A stretch of DNA of 64,000 nt. It comes from Azolla caroliniana (lineage: Eukaryota; Polypodiophyta). Below the pieces are notes generated by a model, which was not told where the DNA came from, searched no databases, and saw only the letters and a program-made list of their open reading frames with translations. The position numbers were made by a program, and so were the translations under genes. Of the stretch, positions 10,791 through 22,690 are shown piece by piece; the first letter of the stretch is position 1; each line of letters starts with the position of its first letter. The stretch covers positions 2,418,001 through 2,482,000 of the forward strand of contig JBHGNT010000013.1 in NCBI GenBank assembly GCA_043228905.1, read 5' to 3'.

Positions 10791-11357
10791 AATTGAGGAA
10801 AATGATAAGAGGATGGGGTGTTATCAAACAAGGTGCCGTGGCCCATGGTGCTAATTTCATGCTTGGAAAAAAGTATTGCCCACAAATAAGACTTGCATTT
10901 GAGCTTTCCTTGTGTGGAAATATAGTCATAACTATATGCCAATATAAATATAGATGGAAGAAATACAAATGGGCTATTATCCTATCATTTAAAAGTCTAT
11001 TATTGCACCATATAATCCTTGACCAACATATCAAGAAAAACAGACCACACAATACACTCATTGATGCTTGGTCACATTCCCTACAAAAATGATAGCTTTG
11101 TGAAGAGGATCTCATTATGTGGAACGATCGATGGCTTATCAACAAAGGATATGGCTTCCATCACACACTAAATATACACGGATAGACATTTAAAACTAAT
11201 GTGACTCTTTCACCTAAATCTTGTTGGATATCCAATACTCATGGACATGAGATTCTATCATATAATGGTCACATTAGCGACAAGGCATGAATGCTGTGAT
11301 GAATAAATTTGGTGGTTATGGATAATGATGCCAACACAATGGTGGTTGACTTTAGTA
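10791..11357. other. non-coding stretch, nothing recognised
   Basis: About 570 bp of AT-rich sequence with no recognisable gene, repeat unit or element end. It links the LTR-like segment on the left to the duplicated tRNA-Pro block on the right. Confidence 0.5.
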
Positions 11358-11490
11358 TAGGAACATGAAATATTAAAGGTTTTTGCCTTTGTGAAATTTA
11401 AAAGCAAGGAAGGACCTACCGTTGTTGATATTATTAAAAAAACCTTCAAGCATAATGAGGTGTATAAACCTCAACAAAATTGGCCAAACT

Positions 11491-11562
11491 GGGGCGTTGC
11501 GAGAATCGAACTCGCGTCCTCTCGCACCCAAAGCGAGAATCATACCACTAGACCAAACGCCC
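11491..11562 (-). tRNA. tRNA-Pro (anticodon UGG)
   Basis: The reverse complement is a 72-nt tRNA: acceptor stem GGGCGTT/AACGCCC, D arm with TCTAGTGGTATGA, anticodon loop TTTGGGT giving UGG, and T arm GCGAG-TTCGATT-CTCGC. All stems pair. The internal A and B boxes are intact (B box GAGTTCGATTCTC). A TTTT run follows the 3' end at about 11477-11480 and can serve as Pol III terminator. The gene would read CCA proline codons. It lies inside a segmental duplication, and its sister at 44914 has decayed. Compared with the usual plant gene the T stem carries paired changes. Confidence 0.93.
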
Positions 11563-12135
11563 ATTGATGATAATGTGATAATGATTTTGTTTAATATTTA
11601 TGTCTTTATACATCACTTTACTCTAAACTCCTTTCTACGTATTAATTTCAAAAGAGCCCCTTTTCTACGTTCTACATTTATTGCATACATTGATAGAGAT
11701 TTATATAAATCCTATTTTACATTACAGCTTGATGAACAACCAATAATACATCTAGGCTATGTAAGATTTAGTTTTGGCTGAGTAAGGACCTTACAGTTTG
11801 GTAAGGTTAAGTTTTACACATTTTAAGACATACTAGAACCTTGCTAATGATTAGACAATGTAAGAAATAGTGAGTATTTCCTTCCGATTGAAATGTGCAA
11901 GAAAAGAATTTATTTGTCATTGCGTATTTAGGATTGATACACAAGATAAACCCAATCACTACTCTCCAAATAAAGATATTTGCTTGAAATTCTAGAACTT
12001 ACACTATAGGATATTCCCCCACCCACGGTGAGTTTTGATTACATGCCAAATTTCATTCAACCTTGAAGTGATCCCATGGAGTAACAATGCCAAATAAATA
12101 TTAGCGGTTACTTGAAAATTTGAGCTCTTCCTTGT

Positions 12136-13786
12136 AAACACCAATCTAAGCACTATTGCTCTTCTATCCACATATTTAAGTGGCCCTACCTTAATGATAG
12201 AGTTTGCAACTTCAATCAATTAAACGTACATGTTGGTGTAATGCACAGTAAACATATTGCATCATGTAACTAGGAGTTACGTTTCACTTTACGAGATGGG
12301 AATACCCACTTGGATAAAGAAAGGACTTCTTGCCAATACCTTATCAATGATTAAGGGTATGTAGAGCAGGGAACTTTACGGGGATTAGTTCTATTGAGTA
12401 TTGACCTTTACACCACCCCTTAATTATAATACTCAATCAAATGTTGTAGAAGAATACACAAGAATTCTCATTGCAAACACATGTCTTGCTACAACGAAAA
12501 TTGATAAACCATCAACCTCGCTTGCTTGGTGATTAGTTTTCTCTCTACACCATCTTATTATCCTTTGATCACCTTGGATTGAATCACACAACCCGATGAT
12601 AGATGACAAATTTAGTCCATTATGCTCACATCAACATGTTGTCAGTTTGTAACTAATTCCTCTCATCTAGGAGTCGATGCCCTTCCTTATATAGGCCTAG
12701 TATGAGAAACTTCAATGTCTACTCCAATGTTCATTCTTGCTCCAACCACATCTCTACACCATCTTATTATCCTTTGATCACCTTGGATTGAATCACACAA
12801 CCCGATGATAGATGGCAAATTTAGTCCATTATGCTCTCATCAACATGTTGTCAGTTTGTAACTAATTCCTCTCATCTAGGAGTCGATGCCCTTCCTTATA
12901 TAGGCCTAGTATGAGAAACTTCAATGTCTACTCCAATGTTCATTCTTGCTCCAACCACAACTTTTACTCCAAGAGTTGGCTCTGTCCCGCTTCGGTTACA
13001 ACATCCAATTTGTTAGCTAACTCTATTTTTCATCACACTAGTTTGGCCATGACATTTATTACTCTAGTGACGAAGGGTGCATATGTGTCTTTCCTTGATT
13101 CCATGAGGGTCGATGTGTACACGTGGTATTGACCACTCCCTATAATCATCCTACTTTTATTACGAGTGTAGTTACGTCATACTGAGTTGTTGTGGGTTAA
13201 TTCACGTTAGAAAGAGGGAGAGGATTGAAGACATTCAACTCTACGACTCCTAAAGAATACACTATTCTACACCGAGACTCTGTAGTGTGGCAACCTCTAG
13301 TTGACAATCTCTTGAGTCCTTTTGGCTACCAAGGTACAACCCTCATATGTCCGCCATGGTATAGGACACCAATGGGCAAGTGGGCCCATCTCTCACCATT
13401 GGTAGGGGATGGTTGGGCGAACGTACACTCTCTTTCTAACCTTCTCTTGAATTATTATTTTCATCTTTTACTTATATAGAATAAAAAATCGGTTAAACGT
13501 GCCATTCGATTAAAGTATGTCATTCAATTAAACGTGCTTTTTTTTGGAGGCCAAAATCTAGATAAAAAAATTGCATTGTTTCATGAAAAAATTACTTCAA
13601 TCCAAATCAAAACTATATTCCAAACATTCAATTTAATATATTCATTCTTCTCTTATCATTTCATTCCTCTCTTCTTGTGATCTCGTTATATCTTTCTTCT
13701 ATCACTCTGTCTTCTGTCTTGGTTCTGACCGTTAGATTCGAATTCCTCTCTCTCCTTTTATCCTCCTCTATAAACATCACGAAACC
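12136..13786 (+). repeat. gypsy leader / LTR-like region, copy B
   Basis: This is the equivalent of 389-1708. It is non-coding, TATA-bearing and immediately upstream of gag at 13787. It is distinguished by a 209-bp tandem duplication at 12542-12959, which doubles the TATATAGG promoter-like site. The part 13490-13630 is missing from copy A but present in copy C. Confidence 0.55.
12542..12959. repeat. 209-bp tandem duplication containing a TATA-like site
   Basis: 12542-12750 and 12751-12959 are almost identical, each running from TCTCTACACC to TCCAACCACA and each holding TATATAGGCC. Blocks A and C have a single copy, so the duplication arose in block B after it separated from them. Confidence 0.9.
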
Positions 13787-14570
13787 ATGGCTGCCATTAA
13801 CTCAGAAGAATATCTCACCCTTCTTGTTGAAATCGAGAAACTTAAATCCAAGTTCGCATCTCTTGAATTAGAGAATCAACGTCTTCTTGGAGATCTACAA
13901 AAGGTTACTGTGGAGAAGCAACAACAACAAGAGGAGTTTACGCGACGGGTGCAAGAACTAGAGACAACAATCGTAATTTTACAGCAACAAAGGGGCGGAG
14001 GTCAAGGAATTATCAAGGAGCCCAAAATCAGCCTTCTTGTTAAATTTGATTGTTCGAGGGCGCATTTCCGAGGTTTCTTGAATCAAGTGCGGTTCGTAAT
14101 TCAAATGCATCCCACGTGTTATCCGATAGATGCATCTCGAGTTGGGTTAGTGGGAACCTTATTGACTGGCATAGCGTTGTTGTGGTTTGCTCCATTATTA
14201 GAAACAAATTCTCTTCTACTCCATAATTTCGAAGAATTTGTCAAAGAATTTAAGGCTTGCTTTGGAGATACCGATGGGGCAAGAACCACGATCAACAAGA
14301 TTTGTACACTACGTCAAGGTGATCAGCCAACATCAACATATGCAACCAATTTTTGGCTCATCGCAAGCGATATTTCTTGGGACGAACAAGCCCTAATTGA
14401 GCAGTTTCGTTCCGGGGTTCTTAGCAATGTAAATGAATGACTTCTTACATTCCCCGAGGATCCACAATATCTTACTAAAGCTAGTAGTCGAGCAATACGG
14501 TGCGATAATCGTCTTTTTGAGCGTCGATGTGAACGACAACAAATAACAAGATCAAGATTCATACCAATTT
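13787..14570 (+). pseudogene. gag: gypsy gag, copy B
   Basis: The 217-codon frame from ATG 13787 has a coiled coil at residues about 8-65. The capsid-like domain follows, with EPKISLLVKFD, LLTGIALLWFAPLLE, FGDTDGARTTINK, and an ISWDEQALIEQFRSG end. It stops at 14438-14440, with homology continuing to about 14570. It is the best preserved of the three plus-strand copies because the Trp lost in copy A remains here. No protease or RT follows; the next piece is an RNase H-integrase linker, so the element is internally deleted. Confidence 0.75.
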
Positions 14571-14579
14571 ATGCTCTGT

Positions 14580-14878
14580 CTCGATGATCATATCTCACAC
14601 TTCGGGGTGGAATTCCGGCCTTTGAGAATCAAAAGCAAATTATCCTAGGACCATCAAAGCCTCAAGCAACAACAGTTTATGTCACTCCGCTTGAATCAAG
14701 CCTTGTGGATATAATTCGGCAACGTCTTCACTCTGATGATTTCGCTCAGGATGTCTTACCCCACATTAGGCCAAGCCATGCATCTTGCTTGACTTTGCAA
14801 GGGTCATCTCAACACTATCAGGAATTCAAATACCATGATGTCTTACTCTTTTACAACAATCTCCTTGTGAAAGTTCCT
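14580..14878 (+). pseudogene. gypsy RNase H-integrase linker remnant, copy B
   Basis: This matches 2490-2786, with the same internal deletion joint to gag and the same copia LTR joint at its right end. It supports duplication of the whole gypsy-copia chimera. Confidence 0.55.
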
Positions 14879-15110
14879 TGTGAAAGTTAGTGTGCGGAAG
14901 CATATGCCAAACCGGCTCTGCTAGATAGTAACAGTAAAGAGAAGAATGTTTTATGGAAGCTTAACATAGAGAATAAGCATACACAAGAGAGAGAGAGAGA
15001 GAGAAACATAAAACTCTATTAAAAAATAACACTTTGTAACTATGTACATAGAATGTGCTCGAGAGAGCACTTTTATACAAGTCCATAAAGGACTGACGAA
15101 AATTCTGACG
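14879..15110 (-). repeat. truncated copia LTR (family 2), copy B
   Basis: This matches 2787-3023, with a GA run at about 14987-15002 and the palindrome GTGCTC-GAGA-GAGCAC at 15055-15070 beside the minus-strand TATA box. It joins RNase H coding sequence at the same point as copy A. Confidence 0.65.
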
Positions 15111-17289
15111 GGTATTTCGTCCAAGCATCGAATACAAGGTTCTTGGCGAGCTGTATGTTGCTTACGTTGTGACAATAAATCAAGATTGGGCTCGGCACCT
15201 CAATCAGGAGGTCTCACAGGAGTTGCCGAAGCCAGATTGATGCACAGGTGGCAATGGTATCACCCGGGTATTCAGCATCAGTGCTCGACAGAGCCACTGT
15301 TGGCTGCTTTTTGCTGCTCCACGCAACAACCACACTACCAAGAGAAAACATGTAACCGGAGGTGGATTGGTGATCCGATGCATCACCAGCCCAGTCGGCA
15401 TTGGTATATCCGACTAGCTTCCCAGCGATACCATGTCGGTATAATAGTCCCCGGTCCTTCGTGCCGCTAACATACAAGAGTATCTAGTGTGCGCACTAAA
15501 GGTGCTCGACGGTCGGCTTTTGCATGAACTGGTTGATTTCTCCGACCGGGTAATTGATGTTCGGTCGAGTGATTGGCAAGTATAAGAGGCTTCCGACAAT
15601 TGTTCGGAACTATTTCTCATCGCAAGCCGGACCGGAGTCGGGATAAAGCTTCAGGTTCCAGTCTAGGGGTGTGGAGATCTGTCAACATTCCGTCATGCCA
15701 AACTTGTACAACATATTCAACACATATTGTCTTTGTGAGAGCAATATGCCATCGGGGGGTTAGGATTACCTCAATACCAAGAAAATAATGAAGGTCTCCT
15801 AGGTCCTTCATTTCAAATGCGTCCGACAACTTGGACTTCACTGTGCCGATTTCATCTAGTCTGGGTCTAGTGATGACTAAATCATCAACATATAGCAGGA
15901 TATAGACCGGACCATTCGGAACTTTCCGGATGAATAGTGATGAGTTGGACTTTGAGGCTGCAAACTCCATCTTACGCAACCGGTGCGTGATCTTCGCATT
16001 CCAAGCTCGGTGGGCTTGCTTCAGACCGTAAAACAACTTCTTGAGTCAAAATACTGCCGACTTGTTCATCTCCGATTGGAATCCGAGGGGTTGGATCATA
16101 TAGACCCATTCTTCGATGCCACCTTGAAGAAAAACATTCTTCATGTCCATTTGGTGAAGACGCCATCCCCTTACCGCAACAACAACCAATACCACACGAT
16201 CTGTCGTCATCTTCGCTACCGGAGCAAAGGTCTCATCGTAGTTGATTCCGTGGGTCTATGCGTATCCCTTTGTCACTAACCAGGCCTTGCACCGGTTGAC
16301 TGAAGCATCAACATTGTACTTGACCTTATATACCCATTTGCAACCGATCGGTTTACACTGTTAGGGAGGGTCAACTAGGTCCCATGTATAGTATACATCA
16401 AGTACTCGGATTTCTTCCTCCATAGCAGCACGCCAATTGTCGTCTTGTGCTGCTTTTGTGTAGCTCTACAGCTCACGCACTTCCGCCACCTTGGTCATGT
16501 ACGCATAGTGATGCGCCATGTACTCATTGTACCCATACCTCATGACGGTCTTCTTTTGACGGGTTCACCATCGTAACTTCCTGTTACCTGGTTTGAGGCC
16601 CTTCTTGGCCGATTTAGAATTCCTTTTTGAAGATCCGCCTTCTTCCTTTCCGGGTTAAGATTTGTTCTGGTCCAACCCTTTAGTGCTAGTATCATATTTC
16701 GGCATCTTCTTCTTCCTCTTGTCTTTGCGCGTGAACCGTCTCCTCGGTTTCTTGCGCGGGGAGAGCACGACAAATTCTCCACTACTCGCTGGTTCTTCAT
16801 CCGACTGGTCATCCCGACTCAGCCACTTAGCCAGAATGAGATCAGACTCTCATCTAGAGTACCGAATCCTTCATATTCTTCTTGAACCCCTCTACGTTAA
16901 CAAGCTTCATCCTCCGGAATCGGGTCTTCGTCGGGACTTGGAGTTGGTAGGGAGTACCGTTATGCCGACTCATCGAACTCGACATCTCAACTTACTTGTA
17001 CCTATTTAGTCTGGGGGTTATAACACTTATACCTATTTTGCTCATGCAAGTAACCCACTAGGATTCACTTCTCTAACATCGGATCCAACTTCTTACGCTT
17101 CTCATCCGGTACATGCACATATGCTATGCTACCAAAGATCCGAAGATGTCTCAAATTCGGCTTTTGCCCGAAATACAACTCATGTGCCGACACCTCGTCC
17201 TGGATCCGGTTTTGGATGTAGAAACGCCTCAGCCTAGTAGAATTTGGGCATGCTCTTCTCCTCCTACATTGCCCTTGCAGCGTCGACAA
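15111..17289 (-). pseudogene. copia pol remnant (RNase H, RT, linker, integrase C-terminus), copy B
   Basis: On the minus strand it has integrase C-terminus (SAHELYFGQKPNLRHLRIF, about 17065-17210), a linker with MTSRMKN and basic residues, an RT entry region (about 16300-16500), RT with FYGLKQAHRAWNAK, LLYVDDLVIT and DAFEMKDLGDLHYFLGIEV (15617-16036), and RNase H (YTNADWAGDASD, STDAEYPGD, 15214-15477). Stops and frameshifts separate them. It is slightly longer than copy A and retains about 275 bp lost there. It ends at about 17289 against the gag-only LTR. Confidence 0.75.
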
Positions 17290-17917
17290 TTGATCGTTGC
17301 GTGACTCCGGTGGGAACCGTTGGGGTTTTGGACTAGGAAGAGAAAGAATTTGAGACGAGTTTATAGTTATGGATAGATTATTAGAAAGAGAGATAGAAAT
17401 TTCGTGAATCCCACGAGTGTATTGTATTTGATTGATCAATATTTAGATAAGAATATGTAGAAGATTGAAAGAAAAAGATTAAAAAGAACTTGTGAATCCC
17501 ACAAGTATAGATTATGTCGTGAATCCCACGAATATAGTTTGTTAATTGGTGTTTTAGGAAATATATCCAATTTCCAAATAATCCACACACTTATTACATT
17601 GTGCTCCCCATCCTTATATGGTGATGAGAGAGTCTTCACAATCCATGCTTAAACTTTATGCTTTTCCTATCAATAGACTATATGCTTTATTTAACATGCT
17701 TTTTCGAAAGTGATCATGCTTTTTCTAATATGTGCATTTTTTATTGACTATAGTGATGATGCACGCTACATGTGCATGTGTAGCCTTGCCCTGGAGGTGC
17801 AAGGTTCAAATCTTGCCTTGTGCATGTAATGCTTGTTTGATATTTTCTTCTTTTTTCTTCATATTTATTCAATCGGTTATTTTATATTATTTTCATGTAG
17901 TGTACTAAATACACTAC
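17290..17917 (-). repeat. 3' LTR of gag-only element, with flanking purine tract
   Basis: Read on the minus strand the LTR begins TGTCGTAGTGTATTTAG at about 17917, right after the purine-rich tract GGAGGGGGCGAG (17918-17929), the usual position of a polypurine tract. It runs left to about 17290 and matches the leader upstream of the gag-like start at 6203-6850. The TACT...AGTA palindrome lies at its start. This placement supports a real LTR element in which gag is the only coding region. Confidence 0.6.
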
Positions 17918-17929
17918 GACACTCGCCCC

Positions 17930-19378
17930 CTCCAAACCCACACATCCTCCGGCATGTGCCGAAGTTGTCAGTGATTGTTAGCCTTCTCCGTCCGGTCTCC
18001 GCCTGGTTGGTTTCGTCAGTAGTCGTTTTCGTTTTCCGGCTCCGTCTGTTCGCCGGTTTTCAGTTGCGTGCTCAACCCGGTTTCCGGTTACTGGCCCTCG
18101 TAATTCTTCTTTACTTGTAGTACCCTCCATTTCTCTTGCTATGTCCACTTTGTCTCTCCATTTCGAGAACAACCATTCTTTCCACCCAACCCATTTTCAC
18201 CATCGGATCCACCATAGTCTTCGTTCACTCATTGCATAGCCATGGCTGATTGTCGCAACTCCTCGTGCTCTTCTTGAGCATAACCATTCATGTCTTGTCA
18301 AATTTGCTTGGCCTGCTTGGTCCTTCTTATCTGTGGTAGTGCCTTTACTTGGCCTTGTCCTTGTCTTTATCAATGTCGAATTCTTTTCGAATCTCCGGTT
18401 GAGTCGGATTGGCTTCTTTCCAAATTGGTGTCGTCCGATTGTCTTTCGGTTGGATCGGCTTCCGTTCCGATTTGGAGGTGGTTGATTGGTTTTTACCGAT
18501 TTGGCCCCCTTTCGGATCGGTTTAGACCAATCGGTTTCTATCAGTATTTGCTTCCTTTTCCTTGTTTTCACCGGCCTCGTCGACCTCCGGCATTTCTTTC
18601 CGGATCAGCTTCGTCTGGTTCGCTTTTGGTTGGAATGATTTCCGTCCGCATGGAACTCGACGAATTGGATTTTGTCCGAATCCACTTCCGCTTGCTTTAG
18701 CTTTCGTTTAGACCGGAATTCCGGTCGGATCATCTTCCGTCTGAACCCACTTTCAGCTTTATATTCTTTGCTCCCACCTCCCGTCTCTCTGGTCTCACGT
18801 TGGTTCTCGGACACAACCGCCAAAGTCTCTAGAATTAGTGGGTAGGAATCCTCAGTATTATCGTCCTCCGTCGTTTCACCCATAGCCACCTTCTCGGCTA
18901 TCTCTCCATCGTATGCATTGTCTTCGACCTTTGTTTTCTCTTCGTCACCTTCCGTCTCTTCGGTCTGACGTTGCCTTCTACATGCAACTGCCGGAGTCTC
19001 TGGAATTAGTGATGGGAAATTCTCGATATGGTCATCCGACATTGATTCGTCCATAGCCACCTCCGATTCGATGTAATGTTTTGTAGCGACCTCCTTAATC
19101 AAGTCCGCCTCGCACTCTTTATCTCCATCAATTATGAAAGCATCTATTATGCTTACCTCTTTCTCATCCAATGTCTTGAACACTCGTATCCCGAAATCTC
19201 CTTCTACACTTGAAGTGGTGTTCGCCACTCTTAGCTTATGAGTCTTATCCTTCGTCGTCGTTCTTTCGCAAGACAAGAGGGTAGCTTGTTCTACACCCTC
19301 TCCCGTGGTACCTTCGTATTGTATTTCGGCCTTCATGTCGGCTACATCGTTTATCCTCAATCGACCATCCTTCATGAG
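17930..19378 (-). pseudogene. gag-like gene of gag-only element, copy 2
   Basis: The frame from 19375 overlaps the C-terminal two thirds of the protein at 4916-6202 and then continues past it. After a single in-frame TGA at 18605-18607 (CGA in the presumed ancestor), the same frame runs to 18197 and on to about 17978. The C-terminal part is strongly basic (many Lys/Arg), following the acidic middle. The N-terminal capsid half is missing because copia sequence begins at 19379. It ends close to the purine tract and 3' LTR, so the element has no room for protease or RT. The function would be capsid/nucleocapsid of a non-autonomous element. Confidence 0.55.
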
Positions 19379-21412
19379 CCATCCATTCCAGCTCCTGCTT
19401 TTCCTCTCAAGTGCGGCACGTTGAGATGCGAAATGCCGAGCATCTCCGAAAATGCTGCAACTTGTATGATCTGAGCGGCTTGGTGAAGATGTCCGCTACC
19501 TACTGATCCGTGTGACCATATCAAAATTCAACATCACCGCTCAGAACCCGCTCACGCACAAAGTGATAGTGCACTTCTATGTGCTTCGTCCGAGCATAGA
19601 GTACAGGGTTCTTGGCGAGCTGTAGGTTCCTTATGTTATCACCATAAATCAAGATTCGGCTCGGCACCTCGATCAGGAGATCTCACAGGAGTCGCCGAAG
19701 CCAGATGGCTTCACAGGTGGCAATGGTAGCGCCTGGGTATTCAGGCTCAGTGCTCCACAGAGCCACTGTTGGCTACTTTTTGCTGCTCCACGCAACAACC
19801 GCACTACCAAGTGAAAACATGTAACCAGAGGTGGATTGGAGATCTGATGCATCACCAACCCAATCATCATCGGTATATCCGACTAGCTTCCTAGCTCTAC
19901 CGTGTCAGTATAATAGTCCCCAATCCTTTGTGCCGCTAACATACCGAAGTATCTAGTGTGCGCACTAAAGCTGCTCGACGGTCGGCTTTTGCATGAACTG
20001 GCTGATCACTCCGATCGGGTAACTGATGTTGGGTCGAGTGATTGTCATGTATATGAGGCTTCCGACAATTGGACGGAACTATTTCTCATCGCAGGCCGGG
20101 ACGGAGTCGGGACAAAGCTTTAGGTTCAAGTCTAGGGGTGTGGAGATCGGTCGACATTCCGTCATCCCGAACTTGTAGAACATATTCAACACATACTGTC
20201 TTTGTGAGAGCAACATGCCATCGAGGGGTTCGAATAACCTCAATCCCATGAAAATAATAAAGGTCCCCTAGGTCCCCTAGGTCCGATAACTGGGACTTCA
20301 ATCTGCCGATTTCATCTAGTCCAGGTCCAGTGATGACTAAATCATCAACATATGGCAGGATACAGACCGGAACGTTCAGACCGTTCCGGATGAACAATGA
20401 CGAGTTGGACTTTGCGGCTGCAAACCCCATCTGACGGAACTGGTGCGTGATCTTCATATTCCAAGCTCGGTGGGCTTGCTTTAGACCGTAAAACGACTTC
20501 TTGAGTCAAAATACTGCCGACTTGTTCATCTCCGATTGGAATCTGAGGGGTTGGATCATATAGACCCGTTCTTCAAGGCCACCTTGAAGAAAAAAATTCT
20601 TCATGTCCATTTGGTGAAGACTCCATCCCCTTACCGCAACAACAACCAATACCACACGAACCGTCGTCATCTTCGCTACCGGAGCAAAGGTCTCATCGTA
20701 GTTGATTCCGTGGGTCTATGCATATCCCTTTGCTAATAACCGGGCCTTGTACCAGTTGACTGAAGCGTCAACATTATACTACACCTTATATACCCATTTG
20801 CAACTGATCGGTTTACACTATCAGGGAGGGTCAACTAGGTCGCATGTATCGTTGGCATCAAGTACCCGCATTTCTTCCTTCATTGCAGCATGCCAATTTG
20901 CATCTTTTGCTACTTCTGTGTAGCTCTCCGGCTCACGCACTTCCGCCAGCTTAGTCATGTACGCATAGTAATGCACCATGTACTCATTGTACCTGTACCT
21001 CATGACGGTTTTCTTTTGACGGGTTGACTTGCGTAACTTCCTGTTAACCGGTTTGAGGCCCTTCTTGGCTGATTCAGACTTCCATTCTAAAGATCCGCCT
21101 TCTTCGTTTCCGGGGTAAGATTAGTTTTGGTCCAACCCTTTAGTGCTGGTATCGTATTCCGACATCTTCTTCTTCCCCTTCTCTTTGCACATGAACCGTC
21201 TCCTCGGTTCCTTGCGCAAGGAGAGCACGACAGAGTTTCCACTACTCCCTGGTTCTTCATCGAACTGGTCATCTCGACTCATCCACATAGCCAGAATGAG
21301 ATCAGACTCTCATCTAGAGTACCGAATCCTTCATCTTCTTCTGGAACACCTCTAGGTTAACTAGCCTCATCCTCCGGAATCAAGTCTTTGTCGGGACCTG
21401 GAGTAGGTAGGG
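19379..21412 (-). pseudogene. copia pol remnant (RNase H, RT, linker), copy D
   Basis: On the minus strand: a linker with a basic segment (about 21060-21360), RT entry (ESYTEVAKDANWHAAMKEEM, 20821-21003), RT core (VDDLVITGPGLDEI, 20086-20457) and RNase H (about 19673-19990). The palm motif is preserved in part; frames are broken. It is joined on the left to gag-only sequence and on the right to a plus-strand gypsy integrase at 21413. Confidence 0.7.
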
Positions 21413-22454
21413 AGTTCGTACATGTGACACCTGTTGTTGAGCCAAAATACCCAATCATTGTCTTGATGGCTTGTTACAACCATTACCGCCTCCAACTAAG
21501 CCGTGATAGTCTATTTCTATGGATTTCATTACGGATCTGCCACCTTCAAAAGGATTTAATACTATTTTAACAGTAGTCGATCAATTTACGAAGATGGCAC
21601 ATTTTTTACCATCTGTAAACAACATCAGTAGTCAGGAAACCATAGATCTCATTGTGCATGAAGTGTCATCCACAAACTAAGGGACAAATCAAACGCTCGA
21701 GCAATATCTTCATTGCTTCATCAATTATCAACAACATGATTGTAGTAATATTTTACATCTTGCTTGGTTTGCATATAATAACAAGGTACACTCTTCTACT
21801 AAGGTTACACCTTTCTTTGCCTACAGTAGCAACCATCCTCGATGGTGTATCCAAGATCTTCTTGAGGTCACACGAAACTGTAGTGCAAAGCATTAGCTTC
21901 ATCGACTACACCAAATCCAGTTAGTGTTATCTTCACATCTTCAAATATCGTAAGCACAACATAAGACTAATGCAAATCACCATCATCTTATGTCTCCATT
22001 TAAGGTTGGTGACCGAGTATGGTTGATTCGTCGTCACGTCAAGACTAACCGACCCTGTGAGATACTCGATTATCAGTGCTTAGGTCATTTTCTCATCACG
22101 GCGTGGATTAACGATGCAACCTTTCGTCTTAACCTTCCAGCACACATGCGGCTTCACCCAATCTTTCATAGCTCTCTTTTGGAACCTTGTCACACCTCTT
22201 CCATTCCTAATCGAGTCGTGCCACCTCCGCCCCCAATCCAACTTGTTGACGGCCCTGAATATGAGATAGCAACTATTCTCGATTCTAAGATTGTGCGTAA
22301 TAAGCTCTATTATTTGGTTGATTGGGTAGGCTATCGTCCAAGTGATCGCACTTGGGAACCCGTCAATAATGTTTCTAATGCTCAAGCTCTTGTCGACGAC
22401 TTCATGGACATAAACATCATGGCTTCACCTAGGCTTGAACCCAAGACCTTGTAA
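21413..22454 (+). pseudogene. gypsy integrase and chromodomain remnant (plus strand)
   Basis: The first part encodes the integrase core with its first catalytic Asp (SMDFITDLPPSKG, about 21510-21550). A deletion then removes the second Asp and catalytic Glu region; sequence resumes at the post-catalytic LEQYL segment. The frame 21990-22454 is intact for 154 codons. It has the GDRVWLIRRHVKT fold, a FHSSLLEP motif, then a chromodomain (YEIATILDSKIVRNKLYYLVDW, VGYRPSDRTWEP). Chromodomains of this kind target insertion to heterochromatin marks in chromoviruses. No RT remains in this copy. Confidence 0.75.
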
Positions 22455-22549
22455 TACATAATGAAGAACCCAACCATTAACATAGCCTATGATAATATGA
22501 GATGATAAAGGCTACTTCTTGTAATACACTGATTATTGTATATACTCAG

Positions 22550-22600
22550 GAACATTCTAGAACATTCTAGAATATCCTAGAACATCTTAGAATATTCTAG
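22550..22600. promoter_or_regulatory. heat-shock-element array (ten alternating pentamers)
   Basis: GAA and TTC blocks alternate every 5 bp: GAA at 22550, 22560, 22570, 22580 and 22590, and TTC at 22555, 22565 and 22595, with TCC at 22575 and TCT at 22585 as single-base variants. This is the nGAAnnTTCn geometry bound by heat-shock factor trimers; three pentamers already make a site. It lies about 95 bp after the stop of the chromodomain frame, probably in the 3' LTR of that element. It can also be read as a decamer tandem repeat. Confidence 0.75.
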
Positions 22601-22612
22601 GTCTAGAACCTA

Positions 22613-22690
22613 ATGGCTAGAGTTGAGTGGTCCTCTTTAGGAGGTCACGGGTTCGAGTCACCCTGAACCTCATGGGGTTTCATCTAATCG
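22613..22690 (+). repeat. SINE-like tRNA-derived segment, copy 2
   Basis: TGGCTAGAGTTGAGTGG and GGGTTCGAGTCA form an A/B-box-like pair, ending in CCTCATGGGGTTTCAT. This is the best preserved of three copies. It sits between the 3' ends of two convergent gypsy elements. Confidence 0.5.

Larger units (their letters stand above)
11358..14425. repeat. segmental duplication block B (twin at 44780-47636)
   Basis: The block carries a tRNA-Pro gene, gypsy leader and gypsy gag, and matches 44780-47636 nearly throughout. The length difference of about 210 bp is explained by the 209-bp tandem duplication in this copy. From 12136 rightward it also matches block A (388 onward). 11563-12135 between tRNA and leader holds no recognisable gene. 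Confidence 0.8.

Noticed and set aside
11373-11564. Short frame over the tRNA-Pro ([16 protein letters not shown])
   Set aside because: It is a translation of the tRNA gene itself, repeated at 44775-44987; no protein gene.
22550-22600. HSE array as plain decamer microsatellite
   Set aside because: It is tandem, but the 5-bp alternation of GAA and TTC survives substitutions at the other positions, so I kept it as a regulatory candidate.
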